A stretch of DNA of 64,000 bases from Flavobacteriales bacterium (GCA_017303755.1 JAFLBS010000002.1:372001-436000), one strand, 5' to 3'. Shown: positions 19,311 to 28,758, counted from the first letter of the stretch. The notes: generated by a model from the letters alone, not told the origin. A program made the numbers and translations.

Positions 19311-19925
19311 TCACCTTAACATTGCAATTTCTCGTTCAATATTGGCTCTTGCTTGTTGTTCGTATTGAGTTCTAAAGGCTGCCGTTTGAAAGATAAATTC
19401 GTTTTTCAAAAAATGGTCAAGCGCTTTTTTCCGTCCAGGTTGATACATAAAGTTAGGATAGATTCGATACTCTTTCCGAATTTGATTGCAATAAATTTGA
19501 TAATCATTCCACTCTTTCGCCAAAATCCGTAAATCAAAATCAATCAACCAATTGATGTCTTCTATTGCATTATTTTGATGCAATTGGGTAGCGCAAATCA
19601 TGTCAAATACTAAATCTTTATCAAGTTTCGCATCATCAGGAAGAATCGAAACTGCTTTCTCAGCACTTTTTAATTCGTTGTCTTTTCGCGTTACTTTATA
19701 TACATAATCGTGGTAAAAAATGCTGTACAACACTTCATCCGGAAATTGCAATTCCGACTCATAAACAGCATACAAAGCAATCATTTCTTCCAAATGATTT
19801 AGATTGTGGTAGTGACGAGCTGGTGCCGAATACATTTTTTCCAGTTCCAGCCATAAAGTGTTAATTTCATTAAGATTGAAACCAATTTTGCTTAATAGTC
19901 TGGAATACGTTTCTTTGAGTTGCAT
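19311..19925 (-). CDS. HD-superfamily metal-dependent phosphohydrolase (COG4339 type)
   Basis: 204 residues with metal ligands HYHNLNHLEEM near residue 40, FYHDYVY near residue 70 and a later conserved Asp/His region (WLIDFDLRILA). Relatives are uncharacterised predicted phosphohydrolases, often seen near nucleic-acid genes. It lies between the WYL regulator and the RNase Z-like gene beside rtcB. HD phosphoesterases can heal 2',3'-cyclic phosphate ends in other RNA-repair systems, so end healing is a reasonable inference, not shown. Confidence 0.8.
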   Translation of the reverse strand: MQLKETYSRLLSKIGFNLNEINTLWLELEKMYSAPARHYHNLNHLEEMIALYAVYESELQFPDEVLYSIFYHDYVYKVTRKDNELKSAEKAVSILPDDAKLDKDLVFDMICATQLHQNNAIEDINWLIDFDLRILAKEWNDYQIYCNQIRKEYRIYPNFMYQPGRKKALDHFLKNEFIFQTAAFRTQYEQQARANIEREIAMLR

Positions 19926-20003
19926 TACTCTTGGATTTAAATTTTGTTTTGCTGTACCTACTTTTTGAGTTGTAATATGGGTTACTAATTGATAATAAAA
20001 AAA

Positions 20004-20981
20004 CTACTCGTCCTTTTGAACTATTTTTTCATTCCTATCTTTTCCAAATGCTTTATCAAAACATTCTTGAATTTCTAAAATGTCTTCTTGTGAATACCGT
20101 CTTGAAAAATGAATTGGAATAGCATCCACCACTTGTGATTCTTTCATTACAGCTCCAGAAGCACTAGCATAACTATGAAAGTTGGTTTCAGCAAAATCTT
20201 TTTCATCATCTTTATAAAAAGCCTCAATGTACACCAAATCAACATTTTTAAAAGTAGTTTTTATTTTCTCCCTGTTTTCACTAATTGTAGCATGATCCAT
20301 AATGATACCTAATCGAAACCCTGCTGTTCTTTTTAGTAAATGAAAAAGTTCTTTTGCTATATAAGGTGTATTGTCAACTATGATTTCTATTTCCTCATTA
20401 TTTTGAAAAAATGCATTTCTCAATTCAGACATCGATTTTCCTTTAGGAAATTCAACATTCTCTTCGTTAAAATTTATTTTGTCATTCGCTTTGAATAAAT
20501 AAGCGATAGAAGGTGTTTTGTGATCAAGGATAGTAAAAGTTACCTCAATGCTTTCGTCAGTATAAAGTAAACCTTCTCTTCTTTTGGGCGCACTAATTTC
20601 CCAAAAAGGAGGACGAACCTCATAAACATTAATTTCTTCGGGAGATACAATTTCCCGTATTTGATAACAAATTGCACTATCATCCACTAAATTCCAGGTG
20701 TACGATTGAAGTCGAGAAGCTACATGATTCTGAATATTTTTGGGTCCACAGATAATAATAGTTTCTCCACTTCCTATTTGATGACGAAATAGTCCATCAA
20801 AATTTGAAAAATGATCAATGTGGGTATGACTTATAAAAATAGCAGACAGGTTTTGCGCTTCTTTTACAGAGAGTAAACTAGCTTCTCCACAGTCACAAAG
20901 ATACTTTCTAGTACTATTTTCTACATTTATTAATATACTTATGTCTTCACTAGGAAGACTCTTTATTTCAGCGTGTAACAT
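20004..20981 (-). CDS. RNase Z-like metallo-beta-lactamase hydrolase
   Basis: 325 residues. The metal motif SHTHIDHFSNFDGL is at about residues 51-64, further ligands include MDHA near residue 232, and the C-terminal motif IHFSRRY near residue 295 matches the H[F/I]SxRY signature of tRNase Z. Housekeeping RNase Z removes tRNA 3' trailers; this looks like a divergent paralogue, because the N-terminal SAIFISHTHIDH is typical but the body is atypical. It is divergent from rtcB across a shared 158-base regulatory gap. Confidence 0.75.
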   Translation of the reverse strand: MLHAEIKSLPSEDISILINVENSTRKYLCDCGEASLLSVKEAQNLSAIFISHTHIDHFSNFDGLFRHQIGSGETIIICGPKNIQNHVASRLQSYTWNLVDDSAICYQIREIVSPEEINVYEVRPPFWEISAPKRREGLLYTDESIEVTFTILDHKTPSIAYLFKANDKINFNEENVEFPKGKSMSELRNAFFQNNEEIEIIVDNTPYIAKELFHLLKRTAGFRLGIIMDHATISENREKIKTTFKNVDLVYIEAFYKDDEKDFAETNFHSYASASGAVMKESQVVDAIPIHFSRRYSQEDILEIQECFDKAFGKDRNEKIVQKDE

Positions 20982-21035
20982 TTATTTATTTTAAATCTTA
21001 GATTAAAAGTATCCAAAAATAGAGTTTCTTTTTTA

Positions 21036-21078
21036 CTACGCAAAATAATTGCGCAGTAGTTTTGAAATCTTTGTTCAT
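21036..21078 (+). promoter_or_regulatory. Promoter/operator element upstream of rtcB, shared with 45599-45640
   Basis: The block CTACGCAAAATAATTGCGCA, then GTAGTTTTGAAATCTTTG and TTCA, recurs almost unchanged upstream of the permuted tRNA genes. It contains an inverted repeat (CGCAA/TTGCG) and ends in a -7-like word (AATCTTTG). Overlap of operator symmetry with the promoter fits control by a dimeric repressor or activator, for example the WYL protein. Confidence 0.75.
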
Positions 21079-21089
21079 CAAAAAATAAC

Positions 21090-21122
21090 AACCTGATGGG
21101 TTCATCGGAAATCCATCAGGTT
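21090..21122 (+). promoter_or_regulatory. Stem-loop in the rtcB leader
   Basis: AACCTGATGG pairs perfectly with CCATCAGGTT around a 13-base loop. No T run follows on the plus strand, so it is not a standard terminator for that direction. It ends 17 bases before the rtcB ATG and could affect translation, mRNA stability or serve as a processing site. Confidence 0.65.
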
Positions 21123-21139
21123 CGAAAAAAAACAGAATT

Positions 21140-22561
21140 ATGAAAACACCAATCAACGGAAACGATTTAATCGAATTAGGATATCCACAAGGAAGCGTAA
21201 TTGGCATCGCCTTAAAAATAAACAGCAAACGAAATGGCTACAACCGCGAGCAAATGATGGAACATTACACTTCCATTCTAACGGCACCAGAAAACTATAT
21301 CGACGACGCTGTGTTTTCTAAATTGGCAATAGCTCTTATTGAAAAAGCCAACGAAAAACCAGAAGATTTCATCCAGTTGAATCCAACTCCAAACGCCTTT
21401 TCTGCCTACGGATTGGACCACATCGAAGAAGGTGCGCGCAAACAAATGGAAGTAGCGATGCAATTACCGGTTACTGTGGCTGGAGCTTTAATGCCCGATG
21501 CGCATCAAGGTTATGGTTTGCCTATTGGCGGAGTTTTGGCTACTAAAAACGCGATCATTCCCTACGGTGTGGGTGTCGATATTGGGTGTAGAATGGCCTT
21601 GTCAGTATACGATATCAACGAAGAGTTCTATTTTGAAAATGAAGCTACCTTCAAAAGAGAATTAATCGCACATACCAAATTTGGTGCTGGTCATGGTTTT
21701 ACGGGTCAATACAAATCCGATCACGAAGTTTTAGAACATTCGTTGTTTACCGAACATTTGTTCATCAAAAACCTAAAAGACAAAGCATGGTCGCAATTGG
21801 GTTCGTCCGGTGGCGGAAATCACTTTGTGGAATTCGGAATCCTAGAGTTTGCTCAAGACGACACCATCCTCAACATTCCAAAAGGGAACTATGTAGCTTT
21901 ACTTACACATTCGGGTTCGCGTGGTTTTGGAGCCACAGTCGCTGGTCATTACACCAAAATGGCCAAAGAAGTGTGCAAATTACCCGAAATCGCCAAAAAC
22001 TTAGCGTATTTGGATATGAACACCGAATTAGGTCAAGAATATTGGTTGGCGATGAACTTGGCAGGCGATTACGCTTCGGCGTGTCACGAGGTAATTCACG
22101 TAAAAATGCAACAAGCCTTAGGTGCGACCGTTTTGGCCAAAGTCGAAAACCACCACAACTTTGCGTGGAAAGAAGTGTGGAACGGCGAAGAAGTAATTGT
22201 GCACCGAAAAGGCGCTACTCCAGCCGGAAAAGGCGTCATGGGAATCATTCCAGGTAGTATGACGGCGCCCGGATTTTTAGTCAGAGGAAAAGGTGAGGAG
22301 AACGCCATCAATTCGGCTTCGCATGGCGCCGGACGTCAAATGAGTAGAACCAAAGCCGAAAATACGATTACACACGAAGAGATGAAAGCGGTGTTGAACC
22401 ATCACGGAGTTACCTTAATTGGCGCGGGTTTAGACGAAGCTCCGATGGCGTACAAAGACATCAATTTGGTAATGGAATCGCAAAAAGAATTGGTAGATGT
22501 AGTGGCCAAATTCACACCCAAATTAGTTCGAATGGCCGACGACGGCAGCCGTGAGGATTAG
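21140..22561 (+). CDS. rtcB: RNA-splicing ligase RtcB
   Basis: 473 residues. Joins RNA 2',3'-cyclic-phosphate (or 3'-phosphate) and 5'-OH ends with GTP and Mn. Seen: MPDAHQGYGLPIGG, GVGVDIGCRM (metal Cys), GSSGGGNHFVEF, LTHSGSRG, HHNFAW, HRKGATPAGKGVMGIIPGSM and SHGAGRQMSR. No archease or RtcA gene is visible. It is divergent from RNase Z-like, HD and WYL genes and is preceded by the regulatory block that also precedes the permuted tRNA genes. Confidence 0.96.
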   Translation: MKTPINGNDLIELGYPQGSVIGIALKINSKRNGYNREQMMEHYTSILTAPENYIDDAVFSKLAIALIEKANEKPEDFIQLNPTPNAFSAYGLDHIEEGARKQMEVAMQLPVTVAGALMPDAHQGYGLPIGGVLATKNAIIPYGVGVDIGCRMALSVYDINEEFYFENEATFKRELIAHTKFGAGHGFTGQYKSDHEVLEHSLFTEHLFIKNLKDKAWSQLGSSGGGNHFVEFGILEFAQDDTILNIPKGNYVALLTHSGSRGFGATVAGHYTKMAKEVCKLPEIAKNLAYLDMNTELGQEYWLAMNLAGDYASACHEVIHVKMQQALGATVLAKVENHHNFAWKEVWNGEEVIVHRKGATPAGKGVMGIIPGSMTAPGFLVRGKGEENAINSASHGAGRQMSRTKAENTITHEEMKAVLNHHGVTLIGAGLDEAPMAYKDINLVMESQKELVDVVAKFTPKLVRMADDGSRED

Positions 22562-22820
22562 TGTTCAGTGTTCAGAAAGCAGAAGGCAGAAGGCAGAAAG
22601 CAGATTTGAAAAGATACAATTTTAGCGTAGAACAATAAAAGTATTCAGTTTCAGAAATAACAATTGTATTAAAAGTTTAAAATCAGCGTAAATTCGTGTA
22701 AATCAGTTTTGTCCGCGTTCCAAACAACTGTGAGCAAAGTGAACATTTCCCAGTCCAAATTTTGAAGCTTAGTGACTTAGCATCTTTGCGAGAAATTAAT
22801 TTAAAAACAAAAAAACTAAA
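22562..22820. repeat. Intergenic dispersed repeats (GTCCGCGTTCC / CTTTGCGAGAAA families)
   Basis: The gap between rtcB and tatD holds AGAAAGCAGAAGGCAGAAGG, then AAATCAGCGTAAATTCGTG, GTCCGCGTTCCAAACAACTG, GAGCAAAGTGAA and CATCTTTGCGAGAAA. The same words recur at 27895-27940, 46260-46600 and 47760-48110. No gene is seen. Confidence 0.7.
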
Positions 22821-23621
22821 ATGAAAACATACATAGACATTGGAATTAACCTTACCAATAGGCAATTCCAAAATGACATCGACGACATCGTGCACAACGC
22901 ACTCGACGCCGATGTATCGCACATGATACTCACAGGAACGAGTGTGCACAAAAGTCAAGAATCGGCCAAAATAGCCGCCAATTATCCCGAAGTTTTATAT
23001 TCTACAGCCGGAATCCACCCGCACGATGCCAAAAGTTTTGACGCCAATAGCATCAGTCAACTCAAGGCATTGTTGCAAAAAAAACACGTGGTGGCAGTAG
23101 GTGAGTGCGGACTCGATTTTGACCGCGATTTTTCGCCACGAGACCAACAAGAACGCTGCTTCAAAGCGCAACTCGAATTGGCTATTGCCACACAAAAACC
23201 GCTTTTCCTTCACGAAAGAGCGGCTTTTTCGCGTTTTATGGCGATTACCAACGACTATCTTCAGCAGTTGCCCAAAGCGGTGGTACATTGTTTTACAGGA
23301 AACCTAACCGAAGCCAAGACCTATTTGGACAACGGTTTTTACATTGGTTTTACAGGCGCCATTAGCGATGCGAATCGTTTTGCTCATTTAAAAGAAGTAG
23401 TGCGCTACGTACCGCTCGATCGATTGATGATTGAAACCGATTCACCTTTTATGCTGCCCAAAAACGTACCTAAAACCAGTTTAACTCCATACCATGAACG
23501 CCGCAACGAACCCGCTTTTTTGCCCTACGTAGCAGGAACCATCGCGCAGTTCAAAGGCATTGGTTTGGATGTAGTGACCTTACATTCGAGTCAAAATGCG
23601 GTGGTGTTTTTTGGGTTGTAA
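22821..23621 (+). CDS. tatD: TatD-family metal-dependent nuclease
   Basis: 266 residues with TatD signatures: YIDIGINLTN at the N-terminus, STAGIHPHDA, VAVGECGLDFDRDFSPRDQQ, LHERAA, VHCFTG and LMIETDSPFMLP. TatD enzymes are 3'-5' exonucleases for single-stranded DNA and RNA, linked in E. coli to DNA repair and turnover. It follows rtcB after a repeat-filled gap, so cotranscription is uncertain; the RNA-processing context fits. Confidence 0.93.
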   Translation: MKTYIDIGINLTNRQFQNDIDDIVHNALDADVSHMILTGTSVHKSQESAKIAANYPEVLYSTAGIHPHDAKSFDANSISQLKALLQKKHVVAVGECGLDFDRDFSPRDQQERCFKAQLELAIATQKPLFLHERAAFSRFMAITNDYLQQLPKAVVHCFTGNLTEAKTYLDNGFYIGFTGAISDANRFAHLKEVVRYVPLDRLMIETDSPFMLPKNVPKTSLTPYHERRNEPAFLPYVAGTIAQFKGIGLDVVTLHSSQNAVVFFGL

Positions 23622-23839
23622 AAGCTAAAAAGGGTGTTTTCCCTGTAGTGTGGTGGTGGTTTTTCCTGTACATTTGAAAAAGTTAGAAATTAGTGCGGTT
23701 TGCGGGAAACCGTAAAATGAGTAGCCAAATCCAACCTAACTTTGTTAGCGTGTTTTTATTCGACATTGAATTGAGTAGTGGGAGGAAGATGAGTGCGGAG
23801 TTGGATTGGGTTTTTAGGGGATTGATAAAATAAAAAGTT

Positions 23840-25906
23840 ATGAAAATAAAGCAATTAGGTGTTAAAAATTTTAGATTACTGGATAATACGGTTTTAAATG
23901 TCGAAGATGATATTACAATTATTGTTGGGAAAAATAATACAGGAAAAACTTCTTTATTTGAAGCAATTAATGTTTTTATAAAAACACAAGAGATATCTTT
24001 TGAGGATTTTTCTCAGAGTACATATTCAATTTATAATAGACTTGTTGATTTTATAATAAAAGTTGATTTTAGTTCAATTTCTGACAGACGGAAGGAAATT
24101 TTTGAAAAAATAATTCAAAATCAAATTCCAAAAGTTCAATTATATATTAAAGTTGAATATGATGTTCAAAAAGACTCTCTTATTAATCTAAGTGAATTTA
24201 TTACTGATTTAGATGAAAATAGAAATGACGCTACTATTTTAATTAGTTACGAATCAAATAATACTTTAGGATTGTTTTCTTCTTTTTTAAAAAGAGAAAA
24301 AGAAGAAGTAAACATAATTTCTTGGTTGAAACAGAATATTAAAACTTTTTATCAAATTAAATGTTATGCAGTTGATATAAATTCAGATTTCAAAAAGGAA
24401 ATAGATTTGAGTTTTAAAACTAAAATCGAAAAAATAATTTCATTCGAAGATATAAAGGCATCCCGCACATTAGATGACACAAAGTCTGATAGAAATAAAA
24501 CATTAGCAACAGGATTCTCTCATTATTATAGAGAGCGAGATAAAACTAAAGAAGATGTTAAAACTCTTGAAGATACTTTAGAAAATGTATCTGTCGTTTT
24601 AAAAGGTGAATATGCAAAAGTACTTAAAGAAGTTATAGAGGATTTAAATAATTTTGGTGCTTCAACTCCAATTACAATTCCCGAAATTGAGATTGATTCT
24701 GAGTTTAATTCTGAATCTGTAATAAAAAATAACATAAAATATTATTATAGACATGAAGGTATAAATCTTCCTGAAAGTTATAATGGCTTGGGATATAGTA
24801 ATCTGATCTTTATGGTCTTAGAATTGACGAGCTTTATAGAAAGATTTAAAAATTCTGCTGAAGAAAAAAAATCAGAATTTCTAACAATATTAATTGAAGA
24901 GCCAGAGGCACATATGCATCCTCAAATGCAGCAAATATTTATAAAACAAATATCAAAGAAAATTAATTTAGCAAGAGCTGAGGGTATTAATATTCAACTT
25001 ATTATAACAACACATTCATCACATATTATTGCGGAAGCAGGAGTAGATTTGAATAGAGGATTTGATAGAATTCGTTATTTTAATAAAGTTGATGGAAAGC
25101 TTGAGATTAATGATTTTAACAACTTTAGGCATAAAGAAAGTGATAAAGAAACTTTTCGTTTTTTGAAGCAGTATCTTAATCTTCATAAATGTGATATTTT
25201 TTTTGCTGATAAAGTAATTATTGTTGAAGGCATTACCGAGAAAATGATTTTACCATTAATGATAAATAAAGTAGCACAAAGTTTAAATAACGAATATATA
25301 AGCGTTTTAGAAGTTGGCGGCAATTATACTCACAAATTTAAAGAGCTTTTAAAATTCATTAAAGTTAAAACTTTGATTATAACTGATATTGATTCTGTAG
25401 ACCCAGCTGAAAAAAGACGATCATGTTCTACTAGTACGGCAAATTCTGTGACTTGTAATTCAACATTAAAAGATTGGATACCTAAAAAAGAAAATATAAC
25501 GGATTTAATAAATTGCTTTGAAGAAGAGAAATTTGAAGGGAATTTAATTAGAGTAGCCTACCAAATTAAAGAAAGTGATAATGATTTTTATGTAGCGCGA
25601 AGCTTAGAAGAATCTATCATTTATAAAAATTTGGATTTTTTTAAAAATAAATTCAAAGATAATAATATATCAGAAGAAGAAATTTTAATTGAAGTGAAAA
25701 GTAAATTTGAATTACTCAAAAAAGTCAACCTTTCTGGCGATATTGATATTTATAAGTTATCTCCAAATTCAGACGAAAAATCTCAATTTACTTTTGATTT
25801 AATGACTTTTAATGAAGAAGAGGCAGGACTAAAATGGGAAGTTCCCTTGTACATAAAAGAAGGTTTAGAGTGGTTAGCAGGAATGTGTATAATTAATTTT
25901 AAATAA
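23840..25906 (+). CDS. gajA: Gabija protein GajA (OLD-family ATPase-TOPRIM nuclease)
   Basis: 688 residues. N-terminal ABC-type ATPase: Walker A GKNNTGKTSLFEA near residue 31, signature-like NGLGYSNLI, Walker B TILIEEPEAHMHP near residue 350 and TTHSSHI near 392. C-terminal TOPRIM: KVIIVEGITEKMI near residue 460 and LIITDIDSV near 513. In Gabija, GajA is a sequence-specific nicking endonuclease controlled by nucleotides. The UvrD-like partner starts 9 bases downstream. Much more A+T-rich than its neighbours, which suggests horizontal transfer. A non-Gabija OLD nuclease is less likely given the partner. Confidence 0.88.
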   Translation: MKIKQLGVKNFRLLDNTVLNVEDDITIIVGKNNTGKTSLFEAINVFIKTQEISFEDFSQSTYSIYNRLVDFIIKVDFSSISDRRKEIFEKIIQNQIPKVQLYIKVEYDVQKDSLINLSEFITDLDENRNDATILISYESNNTLGLFSSFLKREKEEVNIISWLKQNIKTFYQIKCYAVDINSDFKKEIDLSFKTKIEKIISFEDIKASRTLDDTKSDRNKTLATGFSHYYRERDKTKEDVKTLEDTLENVSVVLKGEYAKVLKEVIEDLNNFGASTPITIPEIEIDSEFNSESVIKNNIKYYYRHEGINLPESYNGLGYSNLIFMVLELTSFIERFKNSAEEKKSEFLTILIEEPEAHMHPQMQQIFIKQISKKINLARAEGINIQLIITTHSSHIIAEAGVDLNRGFDRIRYFNKVDGKLEINDFNNFRHKESDKETFRFLKQYLNLHKCDIFFADKVIIVEGITEKMILPLMINKVAQSLNNEYISVLEVGGNYTHKFKELLKFIKVKTLIITDIDSVDPAEKRRSCSTSTANSVTCNSTLKDWIPKKENITDLINCFEEEKFEGNLIRVAYQIKESDNDFYVARSLEESIIYKNLDFFKNKFKDNNISEEEILIEVKSKFELLKKVNLSGDIDIYKLSPNSDEKSQFTFDLMTFNEEEAGLKWEVPLYIKEGLEWLAGMCIINFK

Positions 25907-25915
25907 TGTTTAATT

Positions 25916-27811
25916 ATGGACGCATTTGAACAAATAGCCAATCACATTGAAAATAATAGAAGTTTTGTCTTAGAAGCTGGTGCAGGCTCAGGAAAAACAT
26001 ATACACTTATACAGACCTTGAATTATTTAATAAAAAACAAGGGAGAAAAAATTCGTTATAATAATCAAAAAATCATATGCATTACTTACACAAATGTTGC
26101 TAAAAATGAGATTATTGAAAGATTAGAACATAATCCTATAATATTAGTCTCTACAATACACGAGTTTCTGTGGGATTGTATAAAGTCTTACCAGAAACAA
26201 TTAAAAATAGAATTATGTAAATTAAATGAAATTAGATATAATGAAGATTTTACAAATGGAAAGGATTCAAAATATTTACCTGATTTATCAGAAAGAATAG
26301 GTAAAATAATTTCAGTAAACTATGATGACACAGCATTCAGAGATTTTGAAAAGGGACAACTGCATCATAATGATGTGATTAGTCTTTCAGAAATGATGTT
26401 TAGAAATAATATTTTGTTAACTAATATTTTAGCTCAAAAACATCCTTATATATTAGTAGATGAGTATCAGGATACAGCAACAGAAATAATATCTGCATTA
26501 ATTGATTTTTTATTAATTCGAAATCAAAATAAAATTGTTTTAGGTTTTTATGGAGACTCATACCAGAAAATATATGATACAGGTGTAGGAGATTTAGAGA
26601 AATATTATACAGATGAAGACTCTAAATTATTAGAATTAGTAAAAAAAGAAGAAAATTATCGTTCTTCTAGAGCGGTAGTTGATCTTTTAAACAATTTTAG
26701 AACTAATATCAGACAAATTCCACAGAAAGATTTAGAAGGAAGTGTGAAGTTTGTTTATTGTACTTATTCTCCGTCAAGAACCCCTAAAATCAATAAAAAA
26801 ACAGGTGAGATAATTTATAAAAATGGGGAAATAGATTTTGAAGAGAAAATAACAGAGTATGAAAGACGAATAGAACTACCTAAAAATGAAAATTATGATA
26901 AACTAGTTGATTCACTTATAAAAAAAGGTTGGAATTTTAAAGAAAATAGTTTAGACAAAATTTTAGTTCTTGCAAATAGTAGAGTTGCAAAAAGAGCTAA
27001 TTTTGGAGGATTATATCAAGTATATAGCACACGAAATAGTTTAACAGTTAAAGATCAATTATTAGATAGGAATCATTATCTGATAAAGTATTTTACTGGT
27101 TACGTCGATAAAAAGACCTCACAAGAGAGAGAAATAGGTTTAGAACATTTGATTTATTTTTCGGAATCAAAAAACGATAATGAAGTGATTCGTTTTCTCA
27201 AAAAGCAAGGAAGTTTATTAGATGTTGAATTTAGACACATCCTAAAAACTCAAATAGGAGAAATTTTAAAAGAATTAATTGAAAAAAGAAAGACGAAAAC
27301 AATTGGGGAAGTGTTTAATTTTATTCAAGAAAAAAAAATAATGAGAACACCTGATAGTTTTTACAAACTTAAAGAAAGAATATCAATTGACATAGATACA
27401 ATCGAAGAAGGAGCCGATAAAGAAAGAATAAAAAAAGATAAATTATTATATGATAGTTTTATGAATTTACCATATAGTCAAGTTATTAATTTTTTCAACC
27501 ATACTCAAAATAAAACTGTTTTCTCTACAAAGCATGGAACAAAAGGTGATGAATATAGAAATGTATTAACTGTTATTGATGATACTGAATGGAAAGTAGA
27601 GTATAATTTTGAAAATTTTTTTAATGGTAAAGAAGAAAAACCAGAAAGAAGATTAAGGACAAGGAATCTTTTTTATGTAGAATGTTCAAGAGCAAAAGAA
27701 AACTTAGTGGTTTTAGCTTTGTCTGAAATGAATCAAGTAGCAATTGAGAATTTAAAAAAATGGTTTGGTGAGAAAAATGTTTTGTCAATAGAAGAATTTT
27801 TGGCTGTATGA
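25916..27811 (+). CDS. gajB: Gabija protein GajB (UvrD-like helicase)
   Basis: 631 residues, superfamily 1 helicase. Seen: Walker A EAGAGSGKTYTLI near residue 20, motif Ia ITYTNVAKNEI, Walker B ILVDEYQDTATE near 178, motif III GFYGDSYQKIYD, motif IV-like NYRSSRAVV, motif V STKHGTKGDEYRNVL near 535 and motif VI VECSRAKENLVVLAL near 585. GajB is thought to sense DNA ends produced during infection and activate GajA. Same low-GC composition as gajA, 9 bases apart, so the two form one transferred unit. Confidence 0.87.
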   Translation: MDAFEQIANHIENNRSFVLEAGAGSGKTYTLIQTLNYLIKNKGEKIRYNNQKIICITYTNVAKNEIIERLEHNPIILVSTIHEFLWDCIKSYQKQLKIELCKLNEIRYNEDFTNGKDSKYLPDLSERIGKIISVNYDDTAFRDFEKGQLHHNDVISLSEMMFRNNILLTNILAQKHPYILVDEYQDTATEIISALIDFLLIRNQNKIVLGFYGDSYQKIYDTGVGDLEKYYTDEDSKLLELVKKEENYRSSRAVVDLLNNFRTNIRQIPQKDLEGSVKFVYCTYSPSRTPKINKKTGEIIYKNGEIDFEEKITEYERRIELPKNENYDKLVDSLIKKGWNFKENSLDKILVLANSRVAKRANFGGLYQVYSTRNSLTVKDQLLDRNHYLIKYFTGYVDKKTSQEREIGLEHLIYFSESKNDNEVIRFLKKQGSLLDVEFRHILKTQIGEILKELIEKRKTKTIGEVFNFIQEKKIMRTPDSFYKLKERISIDIDTIEEGADKERIKKDKLLYDSFMNLPYSQVINFFNHTQNKTVFSTKHGTKGDEYRNVLTVIDDTEWKVEYNFENFFNGKEEKPERRLRTRNLFYVECSRAKENLVVLALSEMNQVAIENLKKWFGEKNVLSIEEFLAV

Positions 27812-27821
27812 AACCAGCTGT

Positions 27822-27940
27822 GCAAAGTCTCCTGACTTTGCGCCACATAAAACAATATCAGGTGTCAACGGATTTGAAATCAGTACAATCAGTATTATCC
27901 GTGGCTAACCTTTGCGACTTGGCGTCTTTGCGAGAAAATA
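27822..27940. repeat. Hairpin and dispersed repeats after gajB
   Basis: GCAAAGTC-TCCT-GACTTTGC (27822-27841) is a perfect eight-pair hairpin just past the gajB stop. Then come ATCAGTACAATCAG and GACTTGGCGTCTTTGCGAGAAA, members of the repeat families also found before tatD. The repeats thus flank tatD-gajAB on both sides. Confidence 0.65.
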
Positions 27941-27996
27941 CTAAAAAATTCATTTATACAGAATTCTTGCCTTATATTCGTACTACAACAAATACA

Positions 27997-28719
27997 ATGA
28001 AAGCAATACTTCTACAGAACTATAAATTTGCCATTATCATAGGCCTTGGTCTTGTCGTGTTGGTTGTTTTCACAACCTTGAACACTACTCCCGAACCCCA
28101 ACAAAAACAGCTTGCACAACAAACCACCGACCTCAAATTCAAAAAAGGCGAGCAACTCTATCGCGCCAATTGTATTGCGTGTCATGCCTACAACATGAAA
28201 GACGCAGGAACAGCGCCAGCTTTGGGCGAAATCACCAAACAACGCGATCTAAAATGGCTGTACGCTTACACACGAAATCCTTTCGCTACTCGATTTAAAA
28301 ATGATCCCATTGTGTTGCAAATTAGAGCGAAAAATTGGGGTGTAATGCCAGCTGCGCCTCATCTCAAAAACGAAGATTTGGACGCCATCTATTATTACAT
28401 CGAAGAACGCTACCAAATGACGTTGAAAGGAATTCCAGTACCACTTTATTTTAGATTTCCCGAATCGGAAAACAAAAATGCGCAATGGTGCATTCACATT
28501 GTAAAAGAGAATCAACCGATTCTTTTTGCGCGTCACACCACCAAGAAGCAATGGTTTTTTGGTTGCAAAGAAAAGCATGCCTCCAACGAATGGAAACCAA
28601 CTACGTTGCATCAAGTATTTGAAAAAGACACTACGGTAGATGATGCAAGTTTTCTGCCTGAAGGATTTTACGCCAAACGATCTTCTAAATTGAGTGAATG
28701 GGAATCTTTTAAAGATTAA
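27997..28719 (+). CDS. Membrane-anchored c-type cytochrome
   Basis: 240 residues from the ATG at 27997; the frame is open further upstream, but that part is repeat sequence. An N-terminal helix (FAIIIGLGLVVLVVFTTL) anchors a mono-haem domain: haem motif NCIACHAYN and a likely axial Met in NWGVMPAAPHL. The last 100 residues are an extra domain with two further Cys that I do not recognise. Likely periplasmic electron carrier. Confidence 0.85.
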   Translation: MKAILLQNYKFAIIIGLGLVVLVVFTTLNTTPEPQQKQLAQQTTDLKFKKGEQLYRANCIACHAYNMKDAGTAPALGEITKQRDLKWLYAYTRNPFATRFKNDPIVLQIRAKNWGVMPAAPHLKNEDLDAIYYYIEERYQMTLKGIPVPLYFRFPESENKNAQWCIHIVKENQPILFARHTTKKQWFFGCKEKHASNEWKPTTLHQVFEKDTTVDDASFLPEGFYAKRSSKLSEWESFKD

Positions 28720-28725
28720 ACAAAA

Positions 28726-28751
28726 AAAGTTGCCCTTTTCAGAGCAACTTT
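28726..28751. terminator. Bidirectional terminator between cytochrome and EF-G genes
   Basis: AAAGTTGC and GCAACTTT pair around a short loop, with A runs on one side and T on the other. It serves the convergent cytochrome and EF-G genes. Confidence 0.75.
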
Positions 28752-28758
28752 TAATCAA

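Noticed and set aside
23840-27811. A PARIS or retron-type system
   Set aside because: There is no AriB-type partner and no reverse transcriptase; OLD nuclease plus UvrD-like helicase is the Gabija arrangement.
27808-27996. An N-terminal extension of the cytochrome gene by 63 residues
   Set aside because: The extra region is dispersed-repeat sequence, and the ATG at 27997 is followed at once by a good signal anchor.
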